Below, in pieces: positions 63,812-64,000 of a DNA stretch of 64,000 nucleotides. The notes beneath the pieces were generated by a model. It was given only the letters and a program-made list of their open reading frames with translations, ran no database searches and was not told the DNA's origin. Numbering within the stretch: position 1 is the first letter of the stretch; each line of letters opens with the position of its first letter. A program made the translations under genes and the position numbers. The stretch comes from Amycolatopsis lexingtonensis (GTDB taxonomy: Bacteria > Actinomycetota > Actinomycetes > Mycobacteriales > Pseudonocardiaceae), in contig NZ_JADBEG010000001.1 of assembly GCF_014873755.1 (NCBI RefSeq), positions 746,501 to 810,500 on the forward strand, written 5' to 3'.

Positions 63812-64000
63812 GGGCGCCAGTCTGGCCCGGGCACCGCGGGCGGCGCTCGCGGGTTTCGGACGAGGTGGACGAGCCCGGTCCGGGTGGGTGGGGGAACCCG
63901 CCCGGACCGGGCTCTGGCGACGGACCTCCACAGCCGGTCGTCGCCTGCAAGACGCGGCGGCCGCCCAGCGCGTTACAGTGCCGTTCGCACTGATCCGACC

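Overview
The window is very GC-rich (roughly 70% or more), uses GTG starts freely and packs genes into short, often translationally coupled operons. Several families point to an actinomycete of the Pseudonocardiaceae, most likely Amycolatopsis or a close relative: PE/PPE-EspG type VII secretion genes, GAF-ANTAR proteins, DUF6292, DUF6529, a GerW-family protein and MocR/MarR/PadR regulators. This placement is inferred from gene content, not from a marker gene. No rRNA, tRNA, CRISPR array, prophage or replication origin was recognised.

Layout. 1-8.9 kb: the 3' part of a bacterial nitric oxide synthase, a flavodoxin, a sialate/carboxylate-type (SHS family) transporter, a STAS protein, an intact IS3-family element sitting in the loop of what was a terminator hairpin, a secreted sialidase, a LysR remnant, a PadR regulator with a long His/Gly/Pro-rich head, and a methyltransferase. 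8.9-18.2 kb: a secreted zinc carboxypeptidase, a PE/PPE/EspG-type operon, and a 1823-residue single-chain acyl-CoA carboxylase. 18.4-30.2 kb: small proteins, a Tat-exported PHP-fold hydrolase, and a divergon of an AcoR/MimR-type activator and an amidohydrolase-MIP18-alcohol dehydrogenase operon. That operon looks like the accessory part of a propane/acetone monooxygenase locus without the monooxygenase. Two exporters and a MocR regulator follow. 30.2-35.3 kb: an SRPBCC protein, a bifunctional nuclease, an ECF sigma factor, and a MarR-MFS-isochorismatase operon.

35.3-41.0 kb is the most unusual block. A fatty acyl-AMP ligase, an acyl carrier protein, a small EspC/WXG100-like protein, a 1042-residue Gly/Ser-rich secreted-type protein with calcium-binding-like repeats, and a small partner overlap or nearly abut as one operon. 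It suggests acyl activation linked to a type VII substrate, and I do not know a described system of this composition.

41-54.5 kb mixes a glucosidase and a hemerythrin with split non-homologous end-joining genes (LigD PE-POL, a stand-alone POL, a stand-alone LIG; no Ku) and a cluster of STAS, GAF-ANTAR and PP2C-like stress-signalling genes. Some have SigB-type promoter matches. Two of the end-joining genes are each followed by a copy of the same 53-nt palindromic element. 54.5-64 kb holds a DoxX protein, two alpha/beta hydrolases, a secreted protein-DUF6529-Rieske electron-transfer operon, a DUF3800-like protein, a MarR-GNAT fusion coupled to a sirtuin, and a DinB-like TIGR03086 protein.
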